From Photobacterium rosenbergii (lineage in GTDB: Bacteria; Pseudomonadota; Gammaproteobacteria; Enterobacterales; Vibrionaceae): DNA of 64,000 nt. The notes under the pieces were generated by a model that ran no database searches, was not told where the DNA came from, and was given only the letters and a program-made list of their open reading frames with translations. The DNA lies in contig NZ_PYMB01000014.1 in the NCBI RefSeq assembly GCF_003026455.1, forward strand, positions 1 through 64,000. The letters run 5' to 3'. The position numbers and the translations under genes are program-made. Shown piece after piece: positions 50,023 through 60,695 of the stretch (positions are counted from its first letter, which is position 1; each line of letters starts with the position of its first letter).

Positions 50023-51381
50023 TTAGACAAGAAAGAGGGTCGCTAAGCCGAGGAAGACCGACAGGCCGACGATGTCGGTGATGGTCGTCAGGGCCATACC
50101 GCCTGCTAGCGCTGGGTCGATGTTCATTTTCTTGAGTAGGATTGGGATACAGACCCCGGCAACCCCGGCAACCAAAAGGTTGGTCAGCATGGCTCCGGCG
50201 ATGATGGCCCCGAGCAAGAGGTTCCCTTTCCATATCACGACGACGCCGCCGATTATGGCTGCCCACAATAGTCCGTTGATCAAACCAACTCGGGCTTCTT
50301 TGCTCAATAGCCAGCGGGTGTTGGTATCACCGATATGGCCAACGGCAAGACCACGGATCACTAGGGCGACAGTCTGATTGCCGGCAACCCCGCCCATTGA
50401 AGGCACAATGGTCATCAGGATAGCAATCGCCGCCATCTGTTCTAGTGTGTCCTCGAACAAGTTGGAAACTGACGCGGCAGCCAGTGCTGCTAGTACGTTG
50501 ACGCCGAGCCAGATGCTGCGTCGCTTGGCCGATTTGACCACCGGCGCAAAAGTATCTTCGTCGTCATCCATACCGGCCATGCTCATCATCGAGTGCTCGG
50601 CATCCTCACGGATGATATCAACCACATCATCGATGGTGATACGGCCGACTAGCTGGTCGTCGGCATCGACAACCGGGGCCGATAGCCAATTACGGCGTTC
50701 AAACAGGTTGGCGACTTCACCGTCGTCCATATCAAACGGAATGGCTTCGTCGGCATCATCCATCACGTCATGGATTTCGGTATCCGGTTGGGTGGTGATC
50801 AGGGTCGCCAGTGACAGGTGGCCAATCAGCTTTTCGTTCTGGTCTACCACGTATAGGGCATCGGTCGCTTCGGGCAACTCGCCTTTCATCCGCAGGTAAC
50901 GCAGTACCACATCGGCCGTGACATCACCCCGGATGGTGATGAAATCGGTGCTCATGATCCCGCCGGCAGTTTCCTCAGGGTAGGCCAGTGCCTTTTCAAC
51001 CCGGTGCCGGTCGGTAGCATCCATCTGGGCCAGAACTTCCTGGTACTTGCTATCTGGCAAGCTACGCAGGACGTAGGCGACATCATCGGTTTCCATCCCT
51101 TCGGTGACCGCCGCCAGTTTGTCCGGTGCCATCTGGGCGACAATACCGTCTTTGACGTCTTCCGATAGCTCGTCGAGGATTTCACCCTGCTCTTCGGGAT
51201 CGGTCAGTTGCCAGAGAACTTGACGTTCTTTGGGAGGGGAAGCTTCTAGCAGGTGGGCAATATCTTCCGGCTCCATATCCTGGAGCATACGGCGGACATG
51301 GACAAACATGCCGTTTTCAAGCGCCTGGTTGACTTCTTGCAGCGTTTGATGAGTTTGATCTTGATCGATGACATCGGCCAT
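50023..51381 (-). CDS. mgtE: magnesium transporter MgtE
   Basis: A 452-residue inner-membrane Mg2+ channel. A cytosolic helical N domain (about 30-130, MEPEDIAHLLEASPPKERQV) is followed by two CBS domains (about 135-255), a connecting helix and five membrane helices in the C-terminal 180 residues. The pore motif near PSMGGVAGNQTVALV and the DPALAGGMALTTITD helix are conserved. I start at ATG 51381; the frame is open to 51426, but upstream residues are not family-like. It follows npr on the same strand after 218 bases with no clear terminator between. Confidence 0.95.
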   Translation of the reverse strand: MADVIDQDQTHQTLQEVNQALENGMFVHVRRMLQDMEPEDIAHLLEASPPKERQVLWQLTDPEEQGEILDELSEDVKDGIVAQMAPDKLAAVTEGMETDDVAYVLRSLPDSKYQEVLAQMDATDRHRVEKALAYPEETAGGIMSTDFITIRGDVTADVVLRYLRMKGELPEATDALYVVDQNEKLIGHLSLATLITTQPDTEIHDVMDDADEAIPFDMDDGEVANLFERRNWLSAPVVDADDQLVGRITIDDVVDIIREDAEHSMMSMAGMDDDEDTFAPVVKSAKRRSIWLGVNVLAALAAASVSNLFEDTLEQMAAIAILMTIVPSMGGVAGNQTVALVIRGLAVGHIGDTNTRWLLSKEARVGLINGLLWAAIIGGVVVIWKGNLLLGAIIAGAMLTNLLVAGVAGVCIPILLKKMNIDPALAGGMALTTITDIVGLSVFLGLATLFLV

Positions 51382-51599
51382 TGTTTGCAGTACCCCAAAT
51401 GACTCAGATGTGAAATACCCCTGCATGCCCTTGAATAAGAACTGTGGGCTAGAGGACGGTATATCAGCGCAATAAATTGAATTTTAACGCAATCGTTGGG
51501 GTGTGTCTCACCAGAAGTGAGAGGAATCGATGAATAATTGAAGAAATACCTGCCCATTGGAGAGTAATAGGGAGCGGGCAGGGAGTGTTTTGCCAGCCG

Positions 51600-51875
51600 T
51601 TAGCTTTCTTCGTCAAAGCCGGCTTCTATAAGATCGCTCACGGCATTGAGGGCTTGCTCGGCATCGCCACCTTCGGCACAGACCAGCACTTGTTGGCCTT
51701 GGGCCGACTCAAGCATCAGTAATCCCATCACACTGTCTGCTGTAGCACTTTTCTCACCGTTGCTGATGGTGATGCAGGACTCGAAGCTCTGCGCCAACTC
51801 AACCAGCTTGATAGCTGCCCGGGCGTGCAGGCCCAGGCGGTTCTTGATAAAAAGCTCACGCGAAAATGCCGTCAT
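51600..51875 (-). CDS. ptsO: nitrogen PTS phosphocarrier NPr
   Basis: A 91-residue HPr-like protein. The phosphorylated His is residue 17 in [11 protein letters not shown], and the Ser-region [13 protein letters not shown] follows. It takes phosphate from EI-Ntr and gives it to PtsN. The start overlaps the rapZ stop by ATGA, so it is translationally coupled. Last gene of the rpoN operon. Confidence 0.96.
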   Translation of the reverse strand: MTAFSRELFIKNRLGLHARAAIKLVELAQSFESCITISNGEKSATADSVMGLLMLESAQGQQVLVCAEGGDAEQALNAVSDLIEAGFDEES

Positions 51876-52726
51876 GATTTGCTGGATTCCAAAGTACGGT
51901 GCCTGACCTGGACTTGGTGTCCTTCGTAGCGGAAGTATTCTGCCAGCTGCTGGGTAATATAGACCGAGCGATGTTGGCCTCCAGTACAACCGATCGCCAC
52001 AGTGAGGTAGCTGCGGTTGTTTTTCTCCAACATCGGAAGCCAGGTTTCGATGAAGTTCCGCACCTGATAGATCAACTGGCTCACTTCGGCATGGCCTGAC
52101 AGGTAGTCTTTGACCTCTTGGTCGAGACCGGTCAGGGGTTTGAGTTCCGGGATCCAGTGTGGATTGGGTAGGAAACGGACATCGAATACATAGTCGGCAT
52201 CATTGGGCAAACCGTGTTTGAAGCCAAACGATTCGAACACCATGATCAGCTCGCGGGAATCTCGGCCGAGTACCCGGGAGCGGACAGTCTCACTGAGGTC
52301 ATGAATGGACTTGGTTGTGGTATCGATGACCAGATCTGCACGGGCCTTTAGGCTTGAGAGCTGGGCACCTTCCGATTGGATCGCTTGTTCCAAGGTCATG
52401 CCATGGCGTGAAAGCGGGTGCAACCGACGGGTTTCGCTATAGCGTTTGACCAGGGTTTTGTCATCAGCGTCGAGGTAAATTACATTGACGTCGACATCGT
52501 CACCTAGGGTATCTAAGGTGTGGCTGATTTCCTCAGGATCTTCCGGCATGTTACGCACATCGATACTGACGGCGATATTCTGCTGGTTCCCTTGTTGGGT
52601 TTCGATGAACTGAGGCAGAAGGTTGACCGGCAGGTTATCTACACAGTAGTAGCCCAGATCTTCCAATACCCGCAGGGCAATAGATTTTCCTGAACCCGAG
52701 CGTCCGCTTACGACCATTAACATCAT
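51872..52726 (-). CDS. rapZ: RNase adapter RapZ
   Basis: A 284-residue protein with Walker A GRSGSGKS (8-15) and a C-terminal RNA-binding domain ([14 protein letters not shown]). In E. coli RapZ delivers GlmZ sRNA to RNase E when glucosamine-6-phosphate is scarce. ATG 52726 gives [11 protein letters not shown], matching the family start. It lies 39 bases from ptsN. Confidence 0.96.
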   Translation of the reverse strand: MMLMVVSGRSGSGKSIALRVLEDLGYYCVDNLPVNLLPQFIETQQGNQQNIAVSIDVRNMPEDPEEISHTLDTLGDDVDVNVIYLDADDKTLVKRYSETRRLHPLSRHGMTLEQAIQSEGAQLSSLKARADLVIDTTTKSIHDLSETVRSRVLGRDSRELIMVFESFGFKHGLPNDADYVFDVRFLPNPHWIPELKPLTGLDQEVKDYLSGHAEVSQLIYQVRNFIETWLPMLEKNNRSYLTVAIGCTGGQHRSVYITQQLAEYFRYEGHQVQVRHRTLESSKS

Positions 52727-52765
52727 GGCTGGTAGTCCTTAACATTCATGGATGGTGTGAGGTCA

Positions 52766-53215
52766 TTATGAATCACAGGTGAGTATTTGATAAAGCTCTT
52801 CGTCGCTTTTTGCGGTACGGAGTTGCTTACAAACCTGTTTGTTGCTGAGCTTTTCAGCCATGCTGGAGAGGGTTTTGAGGTGCTGTTGGCACTGTTCATC
52901 GGGAACCAGCAAGGCAAAAAGAAGGTCGACAGGTTGATTATCGATAGCATCAAACTGAATCGGGTCCTGACATTGGATCAGGACAGCAATGGCTTGATCA
53001 CTGCTGCTGATTCGACCGTGTGGAATAGCAATACCATTGCCGATCCCGGTGCTGCCCATCTTTTCGCGGTTGAGCATACACTCGAACAACGGCTGGGGAT
53101 TTTGGTCTAGATGCTTGGCAGCGACTTCGCTGATGATTTCCAAGGCACGTTTTTTACTGGAGCAAGGGACTGCACTTTTCGTGCAGTCCAGGCTCAATAC
53201 ATTACTCAGTTGCAT
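52766..53215 (-). CDS. ptsN: nitrogen PTS EIIA component PtsN
   Basis: A 149-residue EIIA-Ntr. The phospho-acceptor His is residue 66 in GIAIPHGR. It regulates potassium uptake, nitrogen and carbon signals depending on its phosphorylation. It starts 3 bases after the hpf stop on the minus strand. Confidence 0.96.
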   Translation of the reverse strand: MQLSNVLSLDCTKSAVPCSSKKRALEIISEVAAKHLDQNPQPLFECMLNREKMGSTGIGNGIAIPHGRISSSDQAIAVLIQCQDPIQFDAIDNQPVDLLFALLVPDEQCQQHLKTLSSMAEKLSNKQVCKQLRTAKSDEELYQILTCDS

Positions 53216-53218
53216 GAT

Positions 53219-53506
53219 TCAGTGGCTTTTGAGCTTATCTTTGTGTTTGTTAAGTTGACGCACCAGTTTATCAGTTAATGCATCAATAGCGGCATACATA
53301 TTTTCCGAATCCGCTTTGGCGTGGATTTCTCCAGCGTTAATATGCAACGTCGCTTCAGCCACTTGCTGTAGCTTTTCCACGTTCAGAATGACTTGAACAT
53401 TATTGATCTTATCGAAAAACCGCTCCAGCTTATCGAACTTCGTCTCCACGTATTCACGCATGGATGGGGTGATTTCAACATGGTGGCCAGTAAGATTGAT
53501 TTGCAT
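53219..53506 (-). CDS. hpf: ribosome hibernation promoting factor (short HPF)
   Basis: A 95-residue short HPF that, with RMF, pairs 70S ribosomes into inactive 100S dimers. Conserved HHVEITPSMREYVETKF and KDLxxA-type ending RQLNKHKDKLKSH. ATG 53506 has AAGGAAG 6 bases upstream; a TTG at 53512 is less likely. Confidence 0.96.
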   Translation of the reverse strand: MQINLTGHHVEITPSMREYVETKFDKLERFFDKINNVQVILNVEKLQQVAEATLHINAGEIHAKADSENMYAAIDALTDKLVRQLNKHKDKLKSH

Positions 53507-53532
53507 AGACAACTTCCTTCTTGTGGCGTCTG

Positions 53533-55023
53533 TTAGAGCAGACGTTTTCGCTGATTGGACGGCGGAATACCCAGCGATTCACGGTATTTGGCAATGGTCC
53601 GTCTTGCTACCATGATCCCTTGTTCCGCCAGTAATGTCGCTATCTTGCTGTCACTCAGCGGTTTGGCCTGGTTTTCGGCGGCAACCAGCTTTTTCACCAA
53701 GGCCCGGATAGCGGTGGATGAACACTCGCCACCGTTGTCGGTGCTGACGTGACTGGAGAAGAAGTATTTCAGTTCAAAAATCCCACGCGGTGTATGCATG
53801 TATTTCTGCGTAGTAACGCGGGAGATGGTGGACTCATGCATGTCGACCGCGAGGGCGATATCGTTAAGCACCATCGGCTTCATGGCTTCCTCGCCATACT
53901 CGAAGAAGTCCTGTTGGTGCTCGACAATGCAGCGGGCGACTTTCAATAAGGTTTCGTTGCGGCTTTCTAGGCTTTTGATCAGCCATTTGGCATCTTGCAG
54001 ATGGGTACGGATAAACTGGCTGTCGGCCGAGTTACGGGTATTTTTGCTAAGGGCTGCGTATTGCTCGTTGACCTTAATACGTGGCACGCTATCTGGGTTG
54101 ATGGTCACGACCCATTTGCCATGATCTTTGAATACCGACACATCCGGCACCACGTACTCGGTGTCGGAAGCAACCACACGGTTACCCGGTCGGGGGTCAA
54201 GGCCGTGGATTAACTGCATCACCTGCTTGAGCTCAGGCTCTTTGAGCTTGGTGTCACGCATCAACTGGCGGTAATCACGATTAGCCAGCAAGTCGATGTA
54301 ATCGGTCAGCAGCATACGAGCTTCCGCCAGCCAAGGTGTGTCTGGTTGGAAGGTTGCAAGCTGAAGCAACAGGCATTCCTGCAAGTTGCGAGAGGCTACC
54401 CCGAGCGGGTCGAACTGCTGGATCCGTTTAAGTACGGCTTCAACTTCGTCGAGCTCGACTTCGTCATCCCCTAGGCTTTCAAGGATGTCCTCTGCCGAGC
54501 AGGTTAGGTAACCTTTCTCGTCGATGGCATCAATGATTGCAGTGGCAATTGTACGGTCAGTTTCACTAAAAGGTGTTAGCTCGACCTGCCACATTAAGTA
54601 ATCCTGCAGGCTTTCAGTGGTTTCACCTTGGTAAACCGGCATGTCATCATCTAGCGCGATACCGGTATTGCCCGTGCTGGCACTGTAGACATCATCCCAG
54701 GTGGTATCGACAGGGAGGTCTTCCGGCATTTCCTGTTGCTCGATCGCATCGGACGTATCGAAAGCTTCGCTGTCGGCAACTTCGGACAGGCCGTCATCAT
54801 TGCCGCTATCGCTGGCTTCAGCGGCTGCTGAGCTGCTATCGTCTTCGCCGTTGGTGGCTTCAGGGGTTCCTTCTTCCAGCTCGAGTAATGGGTTTGCATC
54901 CAATGCTTCCTGGATTTCTTGTTGCAAATCCAAGGTAGATAGCTGCAACAAGCGAATAGCTTGTTGAAGCTGTGGCGTCATTGCCAATTGTTGACCAAGT
55001 TTAAGCTGGAGCGAGGTTTTCAT
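53533..55023 (-). CDS. rpoN: RNA polymerase sigma-54 factor
   Basis: A 496-residue sigma-54. Region I is Gln/Leu-rich ([20 protein letters not shown]), region II is acidic (about 55-115), and the C-terminal RpoN box [13 protein letters not shown] reads the -24 element. It would serve flagellar, nitrogen and quorum circuits. It lies in the usual place between lptB and hpf. Confidence 0.98.
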   Translation of the reverse strand: MKTSLQLKLGQQLAMTPQLQQAIRLLQLSTLDLQQEIQEALDANPLLELEEGTPEATNGEDDSSSAAAEASDSGNDDGLSEVADSEAFDTSDAIEQQEMPEDLPVDTTWDDVYSASTGNTGIALDDDMPVYQGETTESLQDYLMWQVELTPFSETDRTIATAIIDAIDEKGYLTCSAEDILESLGDDEVELDEVEAVLKRIQQFDPLGVASRNLQECLLLQLATFQPDTPWLAEARMLLTDYIDLLANRDYRQLMRDTKLKEPELKQVMQLIHGLDPRPGNRVVASDTEYVVPDVSVFKDHGKWVVTINPDSVPRIKVNEQYAALSKNTRNSADSQFIRTHLQDAKWLIKSLESRNETLLKVARCIVEHQQDFFEYGEEAMKPMVLNDIALAVDMHESTISRVTTQKYMHTPRGIFELKYFFSSHVSTDNGGECSSTAIRALVKKLVAAENQAKPLSDSKIATLLAEQGIMVARRTIAKYRESLGIPPSNQRKRLL

Positions 55024-55132
55024 ATTATTGTACGTACCTTATTTTTATCGCTGGTTCTTGCTACCTAGTACCCTAAATGGTGATCAAATCCCCTGCTTCC
55101 TCGTTGACTTCCATGAAGCATCTATAAATTAA

Positions 55133-55858
55133 CTATAGACGGAACTGGTCACCCAGATAGACTCGTTTTACATGTTCATCATTGAGTACTTCTGATGGCG
55201 TACCATGGGCGATCAATTGCCCCTGGCTGACGATGTAGGCTTGCTCACAGACATCCAGCGTTTCCCTAACATTATGATCAGTGATCAGTACGCCAAGCCC
55301 ACGATCGCGCAAATGTTCAATGATTTTCTTGATATCGATCACGGATATAGGGTCAACGCCGGCAAAAGGTTCATCCAGTAGGATGAATTTTGGGTTTGCG
55401 GCTAGCGCGCGAGCGATTTCTACCCGGCGTCGTTCACCCCCTGATAGTGCCATACCTAAGCTATTACGAATGTGCTGTATGTTGAATTCATCCAACAATT
55501 CTTCCAGTTTTTCCTGGCGCTCAAGCTTGGTTAGCTCTTTACGGGTCTGTAGGACCGCCATCAGGTTATCGTGCACCGAGAGTTTGCGGAAAATAGAGGC
55601 TTCCTGCGGCAGGTAGCCGATACCCATACGCGAACGGTTGTGCATAGGCTGCAAGCTGATGTCAGTATCATCAATAGTGATAACCCCTTCATCGCGGGCA
55701 ACAAGGCCAACAATCATGTAGAAGGAGGTCGTCTTGCCTGCGCCGTTAGGACCAAGCAGGCCAACAATCTTGCCTGATTCAACTTGTAGGCTGACATCAG
55801 AAACCACTTTGCGGCCATTATAGCTTTTGGCCAAGTGCTGTGCTTTTAAGGTTGCCAT
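55133..55858 (-). CDS. lptB: LPS export ABC ATPase LptB
   Basis: A 241-residue ATPase that drives LPS extraction with LptFG. Walker [10 protein letters not shown] (about 36-44), signature [14 protein letters not shown], Walker [13 protein letters not shown]. It begins 6 bases after lptA. Confidence 0.97.
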   Translation of the reverse strand: MATLKAQHLAKSYNGRKVVSDVSLQVESGKIVGLLGPNGAGKTTSFYMIVGLVARDEGVITIDDTDISLQPMHNRSRMGIGYLPQEASIFRKLSVHDNLMAVLQTRKELTKLERQEKLEELLDEFNIQHIRNSLGMALSGGERRRVEIARALAANPKFILLDEPFAGVDPISVIDIKKIIEHLRDRGLGVLITDHNVRETLDVCEQAYIVSQGQLIAHGTPSEVLNDEHVKRVYLGDQFRL

Positions 55859-55864
55859 GCGTGG

Positions 55865-56368
55865 TTACTTCTTGTCGTTGTTTAGCTGGTTCGGCTGGAG
55901 GATCGTGGTAACGCGTTGCTTCTTGCCGCTTTCCGCCACCAGTTTTTGCTGGTCGATACGGTAGCTGATCACATTACCTTTGATTTCGCTGCCTTCTTGG
56001 ATCAGAACAGCGTCCTCGGTCATCTTGAGGAACTCAGTGGCCGTTTCGTAGCGCATTTTCTTGGCTTCGCCGTCGATGGGTTTGCCGTCATCCATGACCT
56101 GATGGAAGGTGGCTGGATTACCATAGGCATCGATGGTCTCTTTACCTTCCTCGCCGCCAGGGCGGGTGACAACTACTTTGTCGGCTCGAATATCGATACT
56201 GCCTTGGCGTAGAATGACATTGCCGGTAAAGGTCACGATATTCTTTTGAATATCCAACTCCTGGTTGTCTGAGTCGATATAGATAGGCTGCTCAGTGTCA
56301 TTACTCAGTGCCCAGCTGGCTGTGCTCAGGCACAGGCAGAGCAGGGTGGTTAATTTATAGCGCTTCAT
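55865..56368 (-). CDS. lptA: LPS transport periplasmic protein LptA
   Basis: A 167-residue periplasmic protein with signal peptide ending near SWA (residue 20). The OstA/LptA beta-jellyroll follows (IDSDNQELDIQKNIVTFTGN). Monomers stack to bridge LptC to LptD. Its start overlaps the lptC end by 14 bases. Confidence 0.96.
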   Translation of the reverse strand: MKRYKLTTLLCLCLSTASWALSNDTEQPIYIDSDNQELDIQKNIVTFTGNVILRQGSIDIRADKVVVTRPGGEEGKETIDAYGNPATFHQVMDDGKPIDGEAKKMRYETATEFLKMTEDAVLIQEGSEIKGNVISYRIDQQKLVAESGKKQRVTTILQPNQLNNDKK

Positions 56369-56912
56369 ATCTACCTTTTACATTATTCAATAAGGTGGCG
56401 ATGTTACGGTCCATGTTGCCTTTCATGCCTACCCCTTCGTTTTGGAAGGCATCACCGGTAATAACGACATGATCCGGTGTGTCAAAATCCTTGCTGATCA
56501 AATCCAAACGCAGAGTTTCGGTTTGGATAACGCGTACCGCGGACTCTGGAAGCAAGTTAAAGATACGCACATTGCCTGTCATCTGCAGGATATGGTCCTT
56601 GTCTAAACGTGCTTCATTGGAGCTGATCCGCCATTCAGTCTCGCTGCCGTCTTTGTATACCCACAAGACCGGTTCAACGAAGTCCGTATTACCGCTCTGG
56701 CTAAAATGCTCAAGATAATCAGCATCTATCTGATAGCTACGCAGTCCTGATTCATTGTAGGACGTATTGACAACAGACTTACCGGTAAAGATCGGTTTCT
56801 CAGCATCCGGAGCGACCTGGACATCCTCAGCCCAGTGTTTTTCCAGCAGGTAAAAGCCTGTCCATGCACAGAAAACAATGAGTAGTGCATAGAATAGCCG
56901 CTTTAAGGTCAT
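56355..56912 (-). CDS. lptC: LPS export protein LptC
   Basis: A 185-residue bitopic inner-membrane protein: one membrane helix (about 4-21, RLFYALLIVFCAWTGFYLL) and a periplasmic jellyroll that receives LPS from LptBFG. It overlaps kdsC by 4 bases. Confidence 0.95.
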   Translation of the reverse strand: MTLKRLFYALLIVFCAWTGFYLLEKHWAEDVQVAPDAEKPIFTGKSVVNTSYNESGLRSYQIDADYLEHFSQSGNTDFVEPVLWVYKDGSETEWRISSNEARLDKDHILQMTGNVRIFNLLPESAVRVIQTETLRLDLISKDFDTPDHVVITGDAFQNEGVGMKGNMDRNIATLLNNVKGRYEAL

Positions 56913-57460
56913 ATACTTAAGCCTTTATGTTTATCTAATTCCCCTCGGGCTTCAAGGATCAGATCGCATACTTCGCGTACGGCACCGAACCCGCCTTGGA
57001 TACGGGTGACAAAGTCTGCACGCTGCGCCAGTAAGGGGTGGCCGTCGGCAACACAGACGGACAGGCCAATTTTTTCCATGACCGGCCAGTCAATCAGGTC
57101 ATCGCCGATGTAGGCGGTGTGCTCTGGGGAGATACCTAGGTTGGCGATGATATCTTCATAAGCCGCTAACTTGTTGTCCTGTCCTTGGTAAACATGTTTG
57201 ATACCCAGGGCAGACATACGGTTTTCGACAATCGCAGATTTACGGCCAGTGATGATGGCGACCTCGATGCCGGCACCCATCAGGGATTTGATGCCGTAGC
57301 CGTCACGGGTATGGAAGGTTTTCAGTTCCTCGCCATCATTACCCATGTAGATGCGGCCATCGGAAAAGACACCGTCAACATCACAGATCAATAGCTGGAT
57401 GGTACGGGCTCGGGAGAATATAGCTTGGCTAACTGGACCATAAAGCGTTTCGATTTGCAT
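56909..57460 (-). CDS. kdsC: Kdo-8-phosphate phosphatase KdsC
   Basis: A 183-residue HAD phosphatase that frees Kdo for lipid A core. The nucleophile loop is CDVDGVFSDG, motif II Thr is in IITGRKS, and the C-terminal IGDDLIDWPV holds the Mg-binding acidic pair. Start overlaps the kdsD stop by one base. Confidence 0.97.
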   Translation of the reverse strand: MQIETLYGPVSQAIFSRARTIQLLICDVDGVFSDGRIYMGNDGEELKTFHTRDGYGIKSLMGAGIEVAIITGRKSAIVENRMSALGIKHVYQGQDNKLAAYEDIIANLGISPEHTAYIGDDLIDWPVMEKIGLSVCVADGHPLLAQRADFVTRIQGGFGAVREVCDLILEARGELDKHKGLSI

Positions 57461-58431
57461 TACATCACTCCCGCTTTCAGTAGATCATGCATGTTTAGTG
57501 CTCCGACAAGTTTGCCGTTGTCGGTCACCAGTAATCCGCTGATCTTGCGATCTTCCAATAACTTCAGTCCTTCAGCGGCCAGTACGTCGGCACTAATGGT
57601 TGCTGGGTTACGGGTCATCACCGCACCAATGGTTGTCGTATGAATGTCTACACGGTTATCCAGTAAGCGGCGCAGGTCACCATCGGTAAAGATACCAAGT
57701 AGTTGTTGGTCTTTATCAATGATAGCTGTCATTCCCAAGCCTTTGCGAGAGACTTCCAGCAAGGCATCTTTGATCAACGCCTCTTCGCCAACCAACGGAA
57801 GGCGCTCGCCCGTGTGCATGATATCGCTGATACGGAGTAGCAACTTGCGGCCCAGCGCACCGCCTGGATGGGATAGGGCAAAGTCATCGGCGGTAAAGCC
57901 ACGCGCTTCCATCAGGGCTATTGCCAGGGCATCGCCCATTGCTAGGGTTGCTGTCGTGCTGGATGTTGGTGCGAGGTTCAGCGGACAGGCTTCTTTGTTA
58001 ACAGTGATCTGCAAGTGGATCTGAGACAGTTGTGCCATGCTAGATTCTGGCTTTCCCGTCATGCTGATCAATGGAATGCCCAAGCGTTTGATCACTGGAA
58101 GCAAGGTCATAATCTCCGATGCTTCCCCTGAGTTGGAAATTGCCAGTACTACGTCACCTTTTTCAATCATGCCCAAATCGCCATGGCTAGCCTCGCCTGG
58201 GTGAACAAAAAAGGCCGGCGTGCCGGTGCTAGCCAAAGTGGCGGCAATCTTGTTACCGATATGGCCCGATTTCCCCATCCCCATCACGATGACTTTACCG
58301 TTACATTCATGAATGAGCTGGCAAGCCTGAGTGAAGCTGCCATTGATGTAATGGGTCAGGCCATGAAGCGCTTCTGCTTCAATTTCAATAACTTTGCGGC
58401 CAATTTCGCAATAATCAAACGCTGTAGACAT
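57460..58431 (-). CDS. kdsD: arabinose-5-phosphate isomerase KdsD
   Basis: A 323-residue isomerase that makes arabinose-5-phosphate from ribulose-5-phosphate for Kdo. An SIS domain (MGMGKSGHIGNKIAATLAST; FFVHPGEASHGDLGM) is followed by two CBS domains (about 210-320). I start at ATG 58431, with AGAGG 6 bases upstream; ATG 58446 lies inside the yrbG stop region and has no such site. Confidence 0.96.
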   Translation of the reverse strand: MSTAFDYCEIGRKVIEIEAEALHGLTHYINGSFTQACQLIHECNGKVIVMGMGKSGHIGNKIAATLASTGTPAFFVHPGEASHGDLGMIEKGDVVLAISNSGEASEIMTLLPVIKRLGIPLISMTGKPESSMAQLSQIHLQITVNKEACPLNLAPTSSTTATLAMGDALAIALMEARGFTADDFALSHPGGALGRKLLLRISDIMHTGERLPLVGEEALIKDALLEVSRKGLGMTAIIDKDQQLLGIFTDGDLRRLLDNRVDIHTTTIGAVMTRNPATISADVLAAEGLKLLEDRKISGLLVTDNGKLVGALNMHDLLKAGVM

Positions 58432-58445
58432 AATTTTCCTCTCCA

Positions 58446-59414
58446 TTAGGCGGCCAGATTATAAAACAGATAACCTTGATAGGCGATAAAGGTCACCAAT
58501 AGGATCAAGCCTTCTACACGGTTGATTCGGCGGCGCTTTCCAAGCGCCATCAAGACAAGCAATACTGATACACCCAGCATGACATAGTAATCACGCCCCA
58601 TCGCCAGTGGGCTTAGGGTCGATGGGTTTAGCAGGCCAGGGATCCCCATAACAGCCAGAATATTGAAGACATTGGAGCCGATAATGTTACCGACCGCCAT
58701 ATCATCTTCGCCTTTGAACAAGCTGGCAACGGAAGCCGCGAGCTCCGGTAAGCTGGTACCAATCGCAATAATGGTTAGGCCAATTACCAGATCGCTCATG
58801 CCGAAGTATTTAGCAATGGTGACCGCTGAATCAACCAACATGCTGGCTGCATAAGGCAGTAGCACCAAACCAATAAGTGTCCACATAATTGCTTTCGGGT
58901 TGCTGACACCATCGGGAATATCGGATTCTTGCTCTTCAACAAGAGGATCACCGCCAGTGGCTTTGGCGTTGCGGCTGATTCTTAGCATTGCCAGCAAAAA
59001 GGCAACGAACAGCACGACGAGCAGCACACCTTCAAAGAAACCCAGGTGGCTATCCCACAGCAGGACACCGGCAATCAAGGTGACGCCCATCATCAGCGGC
59101 AGTTCTCGGCGGATAATCTCAGAGCTGATTGAAAGGGGTTTTATCAGTGCAGTAATACCTAGGATAAGGGCAATATTGGCAATATTTGAACCCAGCACAT
59201 TGCCGACAGCGGTGTCTGTTTTGCCATCCAGAGCAGCGGTGGCCGACACCATCATTTCAGGCGCCGACGAGCCCATGGCAAGGATGGTCATACCGATGAC
59301 CAGCGGGGTGACACCAAGATTTTTCGCAAGCGCCGCAGCGCCATAAACAAGTCGATCTGCGCTCCATACCAGTAAGGTCAGGCCGATACAGAGAAACACG
59401 ATGGCTTCGAGCAT
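58446..59414 (-). CDS. yrbG: calcium/sodium antiporter YrbG
   Basis: A 322-residue CaCA-family exchanger of 10 helices with two inverted alpha repeats: GSSAPEMMVSATAALDGKTD in the first half and GTSLPELAASVASLFKGEDD in the second, plus paired VGNVLGSNIANI and VGNIIGSNVFNI. First gene of the long minus-strand envelope operon; divergent from mlaF. Confidence 0.95.
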   Translation of the reverse strand: MLEAIVFLCIGLTLLVWSADRLVYGAAALAKNLGVTPLVIGMTILAMGSSAPEMMVSATAALDGKTDTAVGNVLGSNIANIALILGITALIKPLSISSEIIRRELPLMMGVTLIAGVLLWDSHLGFFEGVLLVVLFVAFLLAMLRISRNAKATGGDPLVEEQESDIPDGVSNPKAIMWTLIGLVLLPYAASMLVDSAVTIAKYFGMSDLVIGLTIIAIGTSLPELAASVASLFKGEDDMAVGNIIGSNVFNILAVMGIPGLLNPSTLSPLAMGRDYYVMLGVSVLLVLMALGKRRRINRVEGLILLVTFIAYQGYLFYNLAA

Positions 59415-59870
59415 TGTTATCCCTTTTGTAAAAATGTGCTGGATTGAATCACAACAGCATGCCGATAAAGCGGCAGCGATCCAATTGGGGTGATTAATTA
59501 TAAGAGACTAATTTTGACGGTTCGGCCATGAAAAAGAAAGCAAAAGGGGTGAGAAATTACTTATTGCCGGCGCTTTTTTAATAGCTTGGGGCAATGGCTA
59601 AATAAGGTAAGGAGTTTTAATCATAATCGTGTTGGGTATTGAGGGCTGCAGATGATTTCTTTCTAGCCCGTATAGGGGACAAAGGGGTATCCGTAGTGCC
59701 GTGCTGACTAATAAATCACAGACTTCTTACAGTTCATCTCTTGAGTTGGTTGCATAATCTACCTATCATCAAAGACATAAAGATAACTAATTAATTCTAT
59801 TCATATAATGTCGCTTGTTATTTTAGCAGGCCGACTTTTGGACTGGCAGGACAGCCATAATAAGGTAACT
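59415..59870. other. 456-bp divergent intergenic region yrbG / mlaF
   Basis: No convincing gene. A 17-codon frame (59528-59581) exists without a ribosome site. The mlaF promoter candidate is at 59741-59769. AT-rich stretches near 59560-59640 may hold the yrbG-side promoter, but I could not fix hexamers. No clear sigma-E site is assigned. Confidence 0.5.
59741..59769 (+). promoter_or_regulatory. candidate mla operon promoter
   Basis: TTGAGT (59741-59746) and TATCAT (59764-59769) with a 17-base spacer, about 100 bases before the mlaF start. Confidence 0.5.
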
Positions 59871-60695
59871 ATGGAGCAGACAGAGGCGCTGGTTTCTATC
59901 CGGCAAATGACCTTCTCCCGTGGTGAACGGAAAATCTTTGACGATGTTTCGTTGGATGTGCCCAAGGGCAAAGTGACAGCAATTATGGGGCCGTCGGGAA
60001 TAGGTAAAACGACCTTGCTACGTTTAATCGGCGGCCAGATCTTGCCTGATAGCGGTGATATCTGGTTTGAAGGTTGGAATATTCCAGCATTGAGCCGCCG
60101 TGAACTGTATCTGGCCCGCAAGAAAATGAGCATGCTTTTCCAATCCGGCGCCTTGTTCACCGACATGACGGTGTTTGACAACGTAGCGTTTCCGCTCCGT
60201 GAGCATACCCAACTTCCCGAAGACTTATTGCGTACCCTTGTGCTGCTCAAGCTCGAAGCTGTTGGGCTCCGAGGAGCTGCGCAATTAATGCCGAGTGAGT
60301 TGTCGGGTGGTATGGCCCGCCGGGCTGCGCTCGCTCGTGCAATCGCCCTGGACCCTGATCTGATCTTGTACGACGAGCCTTTCGTTGGCCAAGATCCGAT
60401 CACCATGGGGGTACTGGTTAAGCTGATCCGTGATCTTAATCAGGCTCTAGGGACGACGTCAGTGATCGTCTCTCACGATGTGCCAGAGGTGATGAGTATT
60501 GCTGATTATGTTTACATTCTTTCAGGCAGTAAGATCATTGGCCAGGGGACACCACAGCAACTGCTTGATAACCCGGACCCGCGCATTCGTCAGTTCCTCG
60601 ATGGTGATGCCGATGGGCCGGTACCGTTTCGTTTCCCGGCCGAGCCGATGGAGCAGGAATTGTTTGCGCTTGACGGTAAGGAGCGCAGTGCATGA
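59871..60695 (+). CDS. mlaF: phospholipid transport ATPase MlaF
   Basis: A 274-residue ABC ATPase of the MlaFEDB complex that moves phospholipids between inner membrane and periplasmic MlaC. Walker [10 protein letters not shown], signature [14 protein letters not shown], Walker [16 protein letters not shown] 59871 (MEQTEALV) matches the E. coli start and has AAGG upstream; the frame is open back to 59808. Overlaps mlaE by 4 bases. Confidence 0.97.
   Translation: MEQTEALVSIRQMTFSRGERKIFDDVSLDVPKGKVTAIMGPSGIGKTTLLRLIGGQILPDSGDIWFEGWNIPALSRRELYLARKKMSMLFQSGALFTDMTVFDNVAFPLREHTQLPEDLLRTLVLLKLEAVGLRGAAQLMPSELSGGMARRAALARAIALDPDLILYDEPFVGQDPITMGVLVKLIRDLNQALGTTSVIVSHDVPEVMSIADYVYILSGSKIIGQGTPQQLLDNPDPRIRQFLDGDADGPVPFRFPAEPMEQELFALDGKERSA

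Noticed and set aside
51382..51599. Terminator between npr and mgtE
   Set aside because: Only weak CTGCCC/GGGCAG pairing with a long loop and no T run was found, so I do not call it.
59528..59581. 17-codon frame starting MKKKAKG in the yrbG-mlaF gap
   Set aside because: No ribosome site and no terminator-like leader structure; such a short frame is expected by chance.
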